In this document: positions 49,560-58,094 of the stretch, in pieces | Position numbering within the stretch: position 1 is the stretch's first letter | Layout of the letters: every line of letters begins with the position of its first letter | Origin: Undibacterium parvum | Lineage (GTDB): Bacteria > Pseudomonadota > Gammaproteobacteria > Burkholderiales > Burkholderiaceae_D | NCBI RefSeq assembly: GCF_003955735.1 | Contig: NZ_CP034464.1 | Span: 1,674,001 to 1,738,000, forward strand | Direction of reading: 5' to 3' | DNA: 64,000 nucleotides | The notes under the pieces: generated by a model | Seen by the model: only the letters and a program-made list of their open reading frames with translations | Databases searched by the model: none | What the model was told of the DNA's origin: nothing | Position numbers and translations under genes: made by a program

Positions 49560-49732
49560 TTGCTCATGTTGGGCTTTTTCAAAAATACCTCACGCTAACG
49601 ACAGTGCCAAGGCTTTTGTAGATTAGAATGCCGTCCAAAGTAAGACTGGCTGCGGCGCGCTTATCATGCGCAGTGCATGGCCTGCTACTTACTTATGAAC
49701 ATCCCTTCATCGATCAGCAACAGGAGTATGGC

Positions 49733-51241
49733 ATGAGCAGTACTGCAAGCGCAGCGCAACACGAGGTGGCGATACCGGAGTTTAAGCAAATCTTGGGGCA
49801 TCCGGCGCCCCTGTGGATGTTATTCATGGCCGAATTCTGGGAGCGCTTTGCCTTCTACGGAATACGCTGGGCGCTGGTGCTGTACATCGTCAGCCAGTTT
49901 TACAGTGGCGACTCCAGCGGCCAGGCGGTCGCCAATCTGACTTACGGTTCTTACCTTGCGCTGGTGTATGCCGGCGCGCTGTTTGGCGGCTACATCGCGG
50001 ATCGCTACCTCGGCTATCAACGCTCGATTTTACTCGGCGCGGTGTTCATGGCCTGCGGCTTGTTTGCGATTTCTTTTCCCGATCCCGATGTATTTAAGCT
50101 AGGTCTGGCCACCATCATCGTCGGCAATGGCATGTTCAAACCGAATATCTCCACCATGGTCGGCAAGCTGTATAGCCTGAACGACACACGGCGCGATTCC
50201 GGCTTCACGATTTTTTATATGGGCATCAATGTCGGCGCCTTCTTCGCCCCTATCCTGACCCAATTACTGGCGCAAAAAGTCTTCAATACCGGCGACACCC
50301 CTGCTTACAAAATCGTCTTCATCGCGGCCGGGATCGGCATGGTAATCAGCCTGATCTGGTTTGCGCTAGGGCGCAAGATGCTCAAGGGCATAGGTGCACC
50401 ACCGGCCGGCGCGCACAGCCTGGCACGGGTCGCGTATGTGGCGCTAGGTGCGCTGTGCGTGATACCGCTGATGTATTTCTTACTCGCCGTCGGTGCGCAA
50501 AAATTACAAATGCTGCTCACCGTTTTATTCGTCGGCTTATCGGTAATGTTGTTGCTGGAAGGGATACGCGAAGGCAAAGTGGCGCGCGACAAGGCGATTG
50601 CGATGCTAATCATCTTCGCCTTCAATATCTTGTTCTGGGTATTTTTAGAGCAAGCCGGTAGCTCGTTTACCTTCCTGGCCGAACATATCGTCAACCGTGA
50701 TCTGGGTGGTTTCAGCTTCCCTACCGCCTGGTTTCAGAGCGTCAATTCTATCGCCGTGATCGCTCTGGCACCGGTGATCGCCACCATCTGGGTAATGCTG
50801 GGGCGGCGCAATGCCAACCCATCGATACCACGTAAATTCGGCCTGGGCCTGATCTTTAACGCGATGGCGTTTGCCCTGTTGATGTTCGCCTTGTCGTCGC
50901 TGGTAGACGCCAACAACGAGATCCCGTTCTGGACCCTGATCATGGTCTACGTGATCCAATCGGTAGGCGAACTATGTCTGTCACCTATCGGCTTGTCGAT
51001 GGTGACCAAGCTGGCACCAAGCCGTCTGGTCGGGCTAGGCATGGGCGGCTGGTTTCTCTCTACCGGCATCGGCAACAATTTATCCGGCATCTTCGCCAGC
51101 CACGTCAGCGGCGACTCTGGCCTGTCGGTACAGTCGGCGCTAGCCGGCTACACCCTGGGCTTTTATTCTCTGCTAGGCGCAGGCGTGTTACTGCTATTGA
51201 TCGCACCGCTGGTGCAGAAGTTAATGCATGGCGTGAAGTAG
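49733..51241 (+). CDS. POT/PTR-family proton-dependent oligopeptide transporter
   Basis: 502 aa from ATG 49733, seven bases after AGGAG; the frame extends upstream but without a ribosome site. About 14 membrane helices. POT features: MAEFWERFAFYGIRWALVLY (the ExxERFxYYG-type proton motif), GGYIADRYLGYQRSILLGAV, NGMFKPNISTMVGKLY, FTIFYMGINVGAFFAPIL, and QSVGELCLSPIGLSMVTKLAP. It imports di- and tripeptides with protons. A terminator follows. Confidence 0.93.
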   Translation: MSSTASAAQHEVAIPEFKQILGHPAPLWMLFMAEFWERFAFYGIRWALVLYIVSQFYSGDSSGQAVANLTYGSYLALVYAGALFGGYIADRYLGYQRSILLGAVFMACGLFAISFPDPDVFKLGLATIIVGNGMFKPNISTMVGKLYSLNDTRRDSGFTIFYMGINVGAFFAPILTQLLAQKVFNTGDTPAYKIVFIAAGIGMVISLIWFALGRKMLKGIGAPPAGAHSLARVAYVALGALCVIPLMYFLLAVGAQKLQMLLTVLFVGLSVMLLLEGIREGKVARDKAIAMLIIFAFNILFWVFLEQAGSSFTFLAEHIVNRDLGGFSFPTAWFQSVNSIAVIALAPVIATIWVMLGRRNANPSIPRKFGLGLIFNAMAFALLMFALSSLVDANNEIPFWTLIMVYVIQSVGELCLSPIGLSMVTKLAPSRLVGLGMGGWFLSTGIGNNLSGIFASHVSGDSGLSVQSALAGYTLGFYSLLGAGVLLLLIAPLVQKLMHGVK

Positions 51242-51259
51242 GCGCATTTGTTTGAAATT

Positions 51260-51288
51260 AAAAAAGCGACCTGCGGGTCGCTTTTTTG
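51260..51288 (+). terminator. Terminator after the POT transporter
   Basis: AAAAAAGCGACC / GGTCGCTTTTTT with a TGCG loop, symmetric. Confidence 0.9.
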
Positions 51289-51416
51289 TTTCAGGTACTG
51301 CTGTGGGTATGCGATTTCGGTTTGGCAATCGCAATTAACGCAAAAGTGATGTGCGCAGCGAGTCGCAGCTAACACGAAGAACGAACAATTTCACGGCGTC
51401 ACAATCGACTGTCATG

Positions 51417-51761
51417 TTATGCGGTTACTTTTGATAACCAGTCTTGAAACCACTCAACAGGAAGACGCTCATCCTCGAAAGAACGAGCGCGCAATTCTTC
51501 TATTTGATAAGTGTTTGCGAGATATAAATCCCAATGGGTTTCAACGTCAGTAAGGATCGGGAGCAAACGTTCAATCTCGGGCGATACATCAACATCAATG
51601 TACTGACACCAGAATCGATCACACCACATCGCAATTTGTTTATGAGAGTGCGGAGACTGTTCAGGTTGAGCGCCCCACTCAAGCACCTGAACCACGGCTG
51701 CAAGTGTGAATGGCAACATGACTGGGCTAATGTTCGGACTCGATGACGACGGAGAATTCAT
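51417..51761 (-). CDS. Hypothetical small acidic protein
   Basis: 114 aa at most; ATG 51761 or ATG 51719 could be the start and neither has a clear ribosome site. The C-terminal part is acidic and aromatic (VDVSPEIERLLPILTDVETH, WDLYLANTYQIEELRARSFE, VEWFQDWLSKV), looking like a real folded protein rather than noise. I do not recognise a family. It stands alone next to a repeat-rich region, which is typical for a recently acquired or orphaned gene. Confidence 0.5.
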   Translation of the reverse strand: MNSPSSSSPNISPVMLPFTLAAVVQVLEWGAQPEQSPHSHKQIAMWCDRFWCQYIDVDVSPEIERLLPILTDVETHWDLYLANTYQIEELRARSFEDERLPVEWFQDWLSKVTA

Positions 51762-51849
51762 AAGGCATAACTAGATATGTGTGTCACGGTGACGGGCGAA
51801 TCGGACGAGTGACGCATAAAACATTAAGCAAGCGTAGCGTGGGTAAATC

Positions 51850-51940
51850 GTAGGGTGCGCCATGCGCACCATTAAAAGCAATACTCACCGAATTTACCTG
51901 TTGTTGATCTTGAACCAGCGGTGCGCATGGCGCACCCTAC
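51850..51940. repeat. 91-bp element with perfect 21-bp inverted repeats
   Basis: GTAGGGTGCGCCATGCGCACC (51850-51870) and its exact reverse complement (51920-51940), separated by 49 bases without coding capacity. Each arm itself contains the palindrome GTGCGCATGGCGCAC-type core. Confidence 0.85.
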
Positions 51941-52041
51941 CGATTTGAACACACAATGCCGGCACGCCGCAATCATTACATAACTCGGTAAGGCGTATTT
52001 GGCTTCAATTAGTACTCCGTATCAAATTCCAAATGCAGGCA

Positions 52042-52497
52042 ACGCCACTGCGCATATTCCATGCGCTTCTTCAAGCACACTGGCCTGTAGCCCGCATGGA
52101 ATATGCGCGTTGGCGGCATGCTGTTTTTGATTTGCTTTTGCCTGGGCGTGTTTGTATTTCTGTCGTAGCTGTGCGATTGCTGGCCGGTGGTAGACCGGCA
52201 GCTACTCCCTTTTCTTGCTTCACCAAGAAACGGAAGCAAAAGAAGGCGACGCAAAGTCGCTGCCCTTCGGGTTCCCGCCTGTGCACGTCAAAAAATGGGA
52301 AAAGTTCGAAACTCGCTACGCTCAAACACGAACCTTTCTAATCCATTTTCTGCCATGCACAAGCGGCAGCGCCACATGCGGACGGCGAAGGTCAAAACAT
52401 CCGTAGTGCGACTTGCGCGTCTCCGTAAGCCCGCGTAGGTACGATTAGCGCAGCGTAATCGTACGCATGCTGTGCTGAATGAAATTTAAAAACAGAC
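52042..52497. repeat. Repeat block A: palindrome copy 12 plus about 290 bp of repeated sequence
   Basis: Begins with a palindrome whose arms fully match (52042-52116: CGCATATTCCATGCG / CGCATGGAATATGCG). It continues with GCGATTGCTGGCCGGTGGTAG (one base under limit when split), CTTTTCTTGCTTCACCAAG, GGAAGCAAAAGAAGGCGACG and AAGCGGCAGCGCCACATGCG. Block B repeats the whole 457-base unit with modest divergence. Open frames inside are by-products of the repeat and share the same translated strings between copies. Confidence 0.85.
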
Positions 52498-52920
52498 AGC
52501 GCCACTGCGCATATTCCATGCGCCTCTTCAAGCACACATGCCTGAGAGCCGCATGGGATATGCGCGCTGGCGGCATGCTGTTTTTGCTTTGCTGTGGCTG
52601 TGGCTTGGTCTTGTTTATATTTCTGTAGTAGCTGTGCGATTGCTGGCCGGTGGTAGACCGGCGGCTACTCCCTTTTCTTGCTTCGCCAAGAAACGGAAGC
52701 AAAAGAAGGCGACGCAAAGTCGCTGCCCTGCGGGTTCCCGCCTGTGCAAGTCAAAAAATGGGAAATGAAGCAAACTCGCCTGCGGCTCAAACAGCTTCAT
52801 TTCTAATCCATTTTCTGCCATGCACAAGCGGCAGCGCCACATGCGGAAAGCGAAGGTCAACACATCCGTAGTGCAGCCGCCGCTTCTCCGCACAAGCAAC
52901 GCCCAAGCTTATCAAGCTAC
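52498..52920. repeat. Repeat block B: direct copy of block A
   Basis: Starts with palindrome copy 13 (52498-52572, inverse orientation: CGCATATTCCATGCG / CGCATGGGATATGCG), then the same GGCCGGTGGTAGACCGG and GCAGCGCCACATGCGG blocks, 457 bases from their places in block A. About 35 bases in the middle, after the AAAAAATGGGAAA motif, are unlike block A. Confidence 0.85.
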
Positions 52921-52935
52921 GGCAATCTGCTGCTG

Positions 52936-53019
52936 TTGACTTGGCTTTTGACTTGGTTTTTGACTTGGTTTTTGACTTGGTTTTTGACTTGGTTTTTGAC
53001 TTGGCTTTTGACTTGGCTT
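52936..53019. repeat. Seven-copy 12-bp tandem repeat (TTGACTTGGYTT)
   Basis: Seven head-to-tail units of TTGACTTGGTTT or TTGACTTGGCTT, two variants, between repeat blocks B and C. On the opposite strand one frame reads a KNQV repeat, but this is a by-product. Confidence 0.95.
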
Positions 53020-53029
53020 TTGAATCGAA

Positions 53030-53369
53030 TTCGCATGTGGCGCTGCCAATTGTGCGGGGCGGAAAATGGATCAGAAGTGAAGCTGTCTGAGCGCAGCGAG
53101 TTTGCTTCATTTCCCATTTTACGACTTGCACAATTGGGCACCCGAAGGGCAGCGACTTTGCGGCGCCTTCTTTTGCTTACGTTTCTTGGCGAAGCAAGAA
53201 AAGTAAGTAGCCGCCGGTCTACCACCGGCCAGCAATCGCACAACAACCACAGAAAACAATAAAACGCAGAACAACAGCAAACAAAAACACCAGCAAGCCC
53301 ACCGCGCATATCCCATGCGGCTCGCAGGCCAGCATGCTTGAAGAAGCGCATGGAATATGCGCGTTGGCA
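53030..53369. repeat. Repeat block C: inverted copy with palindrome copy 14
   Basis: The reverse complement of the A/B unit: CGCATGTGGCGCTGCC first, CTTCTTTTGCTTACGTTTC in the middle, CCGGTCTACCACCGGCC last, then palindrome copy 14 (53293-53369, CGCATATCCCATGCG / CGCATGGAATATGCG). Blocks B and C therefore form a large inverted repeat around the 12-bp tandem array. Confidence 0.85.
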
Positions 53370-53533
53370 AGGTCGTTTTCTAAAACCGCTACGGCGCAGC
53401 TACATACGTGCGATTACGCGTTGCTAATCGCACCTACCGCTCTAGCCTTGCGGGTTGCACTCGCCCTATTTCTATAAAATTTATCCCATCGATACAAGTA
53501 CTTACCATTAAGTTAGCAATAAGCTACCTATCT

Positions 53534-53560
53534 ATGGTAATTTCTCGCTTCTATTACCAT
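53534..53560 (+). promoter_or_regulatory. Inverted repeat ATGGTAAT/ATTACCAT upstream of the PspA cluster
   Basis: 8-bp perfect arms, 11-base spacer, 92 bases before the first gene of the cluster. Could be an operator; no regulator is adjacent. Confidence 0.35.
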
Positions 53561-53651
53561 GCGCGATTTCTATGATCTCGCCTACAATTCGCTCAGCTAG
53601 CAATAAAGGCTGGCGCAAAAAATCAAATAATATTTTTATCGGGAGCAAACA

Positions 53652-54071
53652 ATGCAAGGTGCAGGCGGAACAGAAGGCGGCGTAGGCAAATTTTTTATTG
53701 GCCTGTTCATGATGTGCGGCGGTTTTTATATGCTGTTTAATGCAGTCATGGTGCAATCGAGTTTTGGTATGGGTTATGGCATGTACGGGGTGCAAGCCTT
53801 TGGCGGCAACATCAGCATTACCAGCGGCATGATCATGATTCCCTTCATCCTTGGCATCGCCATGGTGTTTTACAACGTCAAGAGTTTGCTCGGCTGGGTG
53901 TTAGCGCTAGGCTCGCTGGGGGCTTTGTTGTTTGGCGTGATCGCCTCGCTGCACTTTAATTTACGCAATATGTCGCTATTTGAATTGCTGGTGATTTTGA
54001 TTTTAGCTTTTGGCGGTCTGGCCTTGTTTTTAAGCTCTATGCGCAGCCAGGGTAAAGCCGGTGTGAACTAA
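53652..54071 (+). CDS. Membrane protein of PspA/DUF2491 cluster
   Basis: 139 aa with GGGAGC before the ATG. Gly-rich start MQGAGGTEGGVGKFFIGLFM, then four hydrophobic helices (about 12-34, 57-77, 82-103, 108-130), Met-rich between (GMGYGMYGVQAFGGN). No recognised family. Position at the head of the cluster suggests a small partner of the PspA-like protein at the inner membrane. Confidence 0.7.
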   Translation: MQGAGGTEGGVGKFFIGLFMMCGGFYMLFNAVMVQSSFGMGYGMYGVQAFGGNISITSGMIMIPFILGIAMVFYNVKSLLGWVLALGSLGALLFGVIASLHFNLRNMSLFELLVILILAFGGLALFLSSMRSQGKAGVN

Positions 54072-54149
54072 ACCGCTCGCCTTGACTCAAAAAAAGAACA
54101 AAACAGCCTGATCTACCGCAATCACTATTAGAAACGCATTGGAAACGCC

Positions 54150-55049
54150 ATGACGCAATTACGCACTATCATCGGTTTATTGAGCTTAAGCCTGGCGCTG
54201 GCGATGCCCGGTGCCGGCATGGCCGAGGCCAAGAGCAGCAGCTCGGGTAAATCTAGCAGCTCGTCTTTCAAGGGCGGCTTCTCTTCGCAACGCAGCAGCA
54301 GCTCTGGTAGTAGCGCGGCTAAATCATCGAGCACTAGCTCTGATGGTAGTGCCAGCAAAAATACCTCGTTTGGCTCTTTCGGTAAGCGTAGTGACAGCGC
54401 TAGTTCCGGCAATGGCAATGGCAACGATCAAAAATCTGGTTCAGCTATGAATAAGGATCTGGATCGCAATGCTGCCAATGCGAATGCGCTGAAAACCATG
54501 GATGCCAGAAATGCCGCCAATGCCAGCAACGCTGCCAACGCTAATAATAATCGCGGATACGACAATGCGGGCAATAGCGGTCGCGGCAACGACACACAGT
54601 TTGGGCGTTCGGCTAACGGTGGCCAGTATTCACCGCCGGTTGCACCGCCGATAGCGCAACAGCCCATCATCATCAATAACAATAGCGGCGGCTCTAGCAA
54701 TGGCTGGATGTGGTTTTTGTTAGGCCAATCCATGCATAGCCGGGCACCGGCACCGAGCAATAACACTAGCCATAACGGCGGGCTGGAGCCTATCGATAAT
54801 CGCAATGCAAATGCCGGCAGCGATGGCAGCGACGTGATTGCGTATGATAAATCCGGCGTTAATGCGGGCGCGGGCGCAGCGCGACTGCCGGCCAGCGTCA
54901 AGCAAGATGAACCATCTGGGTTTATGCATATGCTGCGCATTCTATTTTGGATTGCGGTGTTGGGCGGCTTGGGCTGGGGCCTGGTTCGCTTTTTAAATCG
55001 CGGCAAGAGTATGAAAAAATCCCCCAATTATTCACTAGGAAAGGTCTGA
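54150..55049 (+). CDS. Exported low-complexity protein with C-terminal membrane helix
   Basis: 299 aa. Signal peptide (MTQLRTIIGLLSLSLALAMP, cut near GMAEA), then Ser/Gly/Lys-rich (KSSSSGKSSSSSFKGGFSSQ), then Asn/Ala-rich (NAANASNAANANNNRG), then a Pro-rich strip (PPVAPPIAQQ), a hydrophobic WMWFLLGQSM segment and a C-terminal helix (ILFWIAVLGGLGWGLVRFL). One base before the DUF2491 gene, so tightly coupled. Similar disordered membrane-anchored proteins sit beside DUF2491/PspA genes. Function unknown. Confidence 0.75.
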   Translation: MTQLRTIIGLLSLSLALAMPGAGMAEAKSSSSGKSSSSSFKGGFSSQRSSSSGSSAAKSSSTSSDGSASKNTSFGSFGKRSDSASSGNGNGNDQKSGSAMNKDLDRNAANANALKTMDARNAANASNAANANNNRGYDNAGNSGRGNDTQFGRSANGGQYSPPVAPPIAQQPIIINNNSGGSSNGWMWFLLGQSMHSRAPAPSNNTSHNGGLEPIDNRNANAGSDGSDVIAYDKSGVNAGAGAARLPASVKQDEPSGFMHMLRILFWIAVLGGLGWGLVRFLNRGKSMKKSPNYSLGKV

Positions 55050-55050
55050 C

Positions 55051-55851
55051 ATGGCTTGGAACGATGCCTACAAATACGTACGTGGGATAGCGGCACGACA
55101 CGGTATCGCCGAAGGCGAAAAGCGCGAAGACCAGAGCCTGCCTCTGGGCGCGCGCATAGGCGGCATACTGAGTCTGCAAATGACACCGTTTATTCACGCC
55201 AACACCAATGGCTCACTGATGCAGATACCGGCATTGGCAGACAATTTGATCAAGGCGATCAGCCGCGTCGATCTGGATATGAAGGGCATACTGTATCGCT
55301 ATTACCTGTCCACCGGCGACGATGACAGCGCTGCGGATCAGGCGCAGGAAAAGTTTTTGCAGCTGTACCAGGATAGCGAAGGCAAGGTTAGCGAACTGAT
55401 GTACTGCACCCGCTTAACCCGGATGATCCCGGAAAGCGCAGAAGACCAGGAGGCCTTCATGGGCAGCGCCGGTTATGGTCTGGGCGATAAAACCTATACG
55501 CTGTGGCGCGAACAACTAGCCGGACTGGGTTGGGTTGAGGCTGATCTGGCTGCGGTGTTTGGCGATGCCGATAGCCTCACTTACCAGCGCGATGCGGGCA
55601 ACCCGGCGGCAGAATTTGTGCCACCGTTTAAAGGCACGGAAACCCGCATCGATGATGCCGCTGGCGAACATGGCTTGAAGCAGCAGATCATCTTCATGCC
55701 ATATAGCCGCGATGTGGCCGGCACGCCGGAATATTTATTGATCAGCACCGAAATTGTGGCGGATCAGGATGGCGATGCGACACGCCGTGGTATCCATGTC
55801 GACTTCATGATAGGCCTGCCTTTAGCGCAAGACCGTGTCGTGATTCGATAG
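55051..55851 (+). CDS. DUF2491 (YjfK-like) protein
   Basis: 266 aa. MAWNDAYKYVRGIAARHGIA and LPLGARIGGILSLQMTPFI start the family; LYRYYLSTGDDDSAADQAQE, KFLQLYQDSEGKVSELMYC and RREQLAGLGWVEADLAAVFG-like segments follow (here WREQLAGLGWVEADLAAVFG). E. coli YjfK lies next to the PspA-like yjfJ and the DUF350 gene yjfL. No catalytic motif is known. Its partner PspA-like gene follows after 93 bases. Confidence 0.87.
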   Translation: MAWNDAYKYVRGIAARHGIAEGEKREDQSLPLGARIGGILSLQMTPFIHANTNGSLMQIPALADNLIKAISRVDLDMKGILYRYYLSTGDDDSAADQAQEKFLQLYQDSEGKVSELMYCTRLTRMIPESAEDQEAFMGSAGYGLGDKTYTLWREQLAGLGWVEADLAAVFGDADSLTYQRDAGNPAAEFVPPFKGTETRIDDAAGEHGLKQQIIFMPYSRDVAGTPEYLLISTEIVADQDGDATRRGIHVDFMIGLPLAQDRVVIR

Positions 55852-55944
55852 TAAAAAACAGCAGCACGAGTAGTAAGTAGGTAAAAATCTTTGCACCGAT
55901 AAATGTAGTAGCTGGATATTTTTCTAATTCTTGAGGAAGTAAAA

Positions 55945-56721
55945 ATGAGTAATTTAAATGGTTGGGGCCTGACAGCGCGTTTGATTTCTAAACACTTTGG
56001 TGTTTTGGGCGACAAAATTTCTGAAGCCATCGCCAATTTTGATCCGGAAACGGCGACCGAAGCAGATCGCGATCGTTTGGCCGATACGCTGCGCCAAACC
56101 GCGCAAAAGCTGGCGGCCGCACGTGCCTCTTTCGACAAAGAACACGACGATGTGATCAAGCTGCGCACCCTGATCGCCACCGATGAGAAAGCGCTGGAAG
56201 TGTTAGCCGACAGGCTGGCCTCAGGCAAAATTTCGGAAGCTACTGTCACCATGTTTTGCGACGAACTGGAAGCGAATAAATCACGCTTGCCGGTAGAACT
56301 TCAAGAAGAACAGGATGCGCAAGACTACATGAACGAGCTGCAAAAAATCGTCGACGCCTTCTCCAAGCAATTGGCTGATTTTGATGCAGCAGCCAAAAAA
56401 GCGCTGCAGACTCTGGCCTCGGCGAATGCGCAAAAAGATTTGCAAGCACTGCGTGCAGAACGCCAGAGCCAGTTGGCCGGGCTGTCCGGTTTGCAAGGCC
56501 ATTCCAGCGCCTTGAATGCCTTAACCAAGCGCGCCCAAACTGTCAGCAATGAAGCGGCCGGCATGAAGATCGTGGCCGACATCGGTCAGAAGCCACTAGA
56601 CCAGGCCGCAGAGATTGATGCCATCAGAAAATCTGTGGCACTGGGCGACACCAGCGGCGAAAGCACCATGGACAGACTGCGCCGTTTGTCGGCAAAACCG
56701 GCTGACACTAGTGCAGCTTAA
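55945..56721 (+). CDS. PspA/IM30-family membrane-stress protein (YjfJ-like)
   Basis: 258 aa, almost entirely helical coiled coil as in PspA/IM30: LTARLISKHFGVLGDKISEA at the start, then RQTAQKLAAARASFDKEHDD, KSRLPVELQEEQDAQDYMNE, FSKQLADFDAAAKKALQTLA and a C-terminal DRLRRLSAKPAD. PspA relatives polymerise on damaged membranes. TGAGGAAG precedes the ATG. No pspF or pspBC is present; the accompanying DUF2491 gene places it in the YjfJ subgroup. A strong terminator follows. Confidence 0.87.
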   Translation: MSNLNGWGLTARLISKHFGVLGDKISEAIANFDPETATEADRDRLADTLRQTAQKLAAARASFDKEHDDVIKLRTLIATDEKALEVLADRLASGKISEATVTMFCDELEANKSRLPVELQEEQDAQDYMNELQKIVDAFSKQLADFDAAAKKALQTLASANAQKDLQALRAERQSQLAGLSGLQGHSSALNALTKRAQTVSNEAAGMKIVADIGQKPLDQAAEIDAIRKSVALGDTSGESTMDRLRRLSAKPADTSAA

Positions 56722-56769
56722 GCGCAGCCTAAGCAGACATTAGTTTCAGGCATTTTTTTAAGCATCAGC

Positions 56770-56797
56770 AAAAGCCGGGATCCGTCCCGGCTTTTTT
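56770..56797 (+). terminator. Terminator after the PspA-like gene
   Basis: AAAAGCCGGGA / TCCCGGCTTTT stem with a TCCG loop and a T-run. Confidence 0.9.
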
Positions 56798-56848
56798 GCG
56801 TATGATGGCGTTAATTCACAGCCTCAGGCGCTTCTTAGCGTAATCAAC

Positions 56849-57760
56849 ATGCGTATAGCCGTCATAGGTTTGGGCGATATTGCTCAAAAAGCCTACCTCC
56901 CGATACTCACTAGTCTGGACAATGTAGAGCTGGTTTTGTGTACCCGCAATGCTGAGCAATTGCAGCAACTGGCACAAAAATACCGCATTACTGCCACCGA
57001 GACCGACTACAGAAAACTGGCGGAACAAGGCGTACAAGCAGCCTTTGTCCATACCGCCACCGCCTCCCATCGCGAGATCGTGGCCTATCTGTTACAGCAA
57101 GGGATAGACGTGTATGTCGACAAGCCTATCGCCGATAACGCTGCCGAGTCTGAGCAATTACTGGCCTTAGCCCAGACCTGTGGACGCCTGCTAATGACAG
57201 GCTTTAATCGTCGTTACGCGCCCATGTATCAGGCGCTAGCCAGCCAGCCGCAACGACAAGTGATCTTGATGCAAAAGAACCGTACTTTTCAGCCTGCGCC
57301 TTTACGCCAATTTGTGTTCGACGATTTCATCCACGTGGTCGATACCCTGTTGTTTCTGGCACCTGCTGCGGTCAGTGAAATGCAAGTAAGCGCCAACATT
57401 GTGGACGGCTTAACCCGGCATATCGTCCTAAATTTAAGCGGCGAGAATTTCAACGCCAGCGGCATCATGCATAGAGATAGCGGGATCACAGAAGAAGTGC
57501 TGGAAGTGCTGAGCCTGGGGCAAAAATGGCGCGTCACGGGTATGCAAAACACTAGCCATTTTGCGCAAGGCTTAGAGACTCAACATGTCTTAAAAGATTG
57601 GGATAGCGCACTGTATAGGCGCGGTTTTCCGCAAATCATTCAAGACTTTTTAAACCGTGTCAGGGCGCGTACTGCGCAAGCTACCTTCACTAGCGAGACA
57701 GCGGATGCCGATTTAGCCACCCACCTGATGTGCGAGCGCATCGTTCAGAGTCTAAGCTAG
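56849..57760 (+). CDS. Gfo/Idh/MocA oxidoreductase (YceM/MviM-like)
   Basis: 303 aa. NAD-binding MRIAVIGLGDIAQKAYLPIL, AAFVHTATASHREIVAYLLQ and VDKPIADNAAESEQLLALA, then LLMTGFNRRYAPMYQALAS. The order closely follows E. coli YceM/MviM, whose substrate is unknown. The catalytic Lys is in YVDKPIA. Monocistronic, after the PspA cluster terminator. Confidence 0.85.
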   Translation: MRIAVIGLGDIAQKAYLPILTSLDNVELVLCTRNAEQLQQLAQKYRITATETDYRKLAEQGVQAAFVHTATASHREIVAYLLQQGIDVYVDKPIADNAAESEQLLALAQTCGRLLMTGFNRRYAPMYQALASQPQRQVILMQKNRTFQPAPLRQFVFDDFIHVVDTLLFLAPAAVSEMQVSANIVDGLTRHIVLNLSGENFNASGIMHRDSGITEEVLEVLSLGQKWRVTGMQNTSHFAQGLETQHVLKDWDSALYRRGFPQIIQDFLNRVRARTAQATFTSETADADLATHLMCERIVQSLS

Positions 57761-58094
57761 TACAGTCCTGTGCCGCCACAAGCGGCATGCGCAGACGCTT
57801 ATTTCATGCGGCCTGCAGACCGGCAGCGGGGTTTTCGGGTAGGCCGACAGAAAAAATATCTGGACCCGGCTTTACAAGGCGTAAGGCAATCGGTGTTGTG
57901 CAGCTTGGTCGAATTGTGTTGAATTGATGTTGCATCAACAGATCGCGCTGAGCTAATTACTCACTTTAAAAAATCCAAGCACACACAAAAAAATTTCATT
58001 CGTATTTGCCTGATTTAAGGATAATTTATAGTGCGTATAAATTATCCTGCACTGCGTTTTTACCCTCTTCCGGTTTTTTTGAAAGTTTTCCAGC
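57761..58094. other. Intergenic region with half a dispersed palindrome
   Basis: 334 bases. At 57793-57822 are the left arm and centre of the palindrome family (TTATTTCATGCGGCCTGCAG) without the right arm. The AT-rich stretch 57960-58060 before the glycerate kinase contains TATAAATTATCC and may be its promoter. No open frame with a ribosome site. Confidence 0.55.

Noticed and set aside
51850..53369. Possible CRISPR array from repeated palindromes
   Set aside because: Spacing is irregular, the repeats are 70-450 bases with no short unique spacers, and no cas genes are present.
52033..53370. Many open frames on both strands in the repeat blocks, some starting MEYAR or reading VRLLAGGRPAA
   Set aside because: They recur only because the DNA repeats; frames on both strands overlap and none has a ribosome site. 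Treated as artefacts of the repeat.
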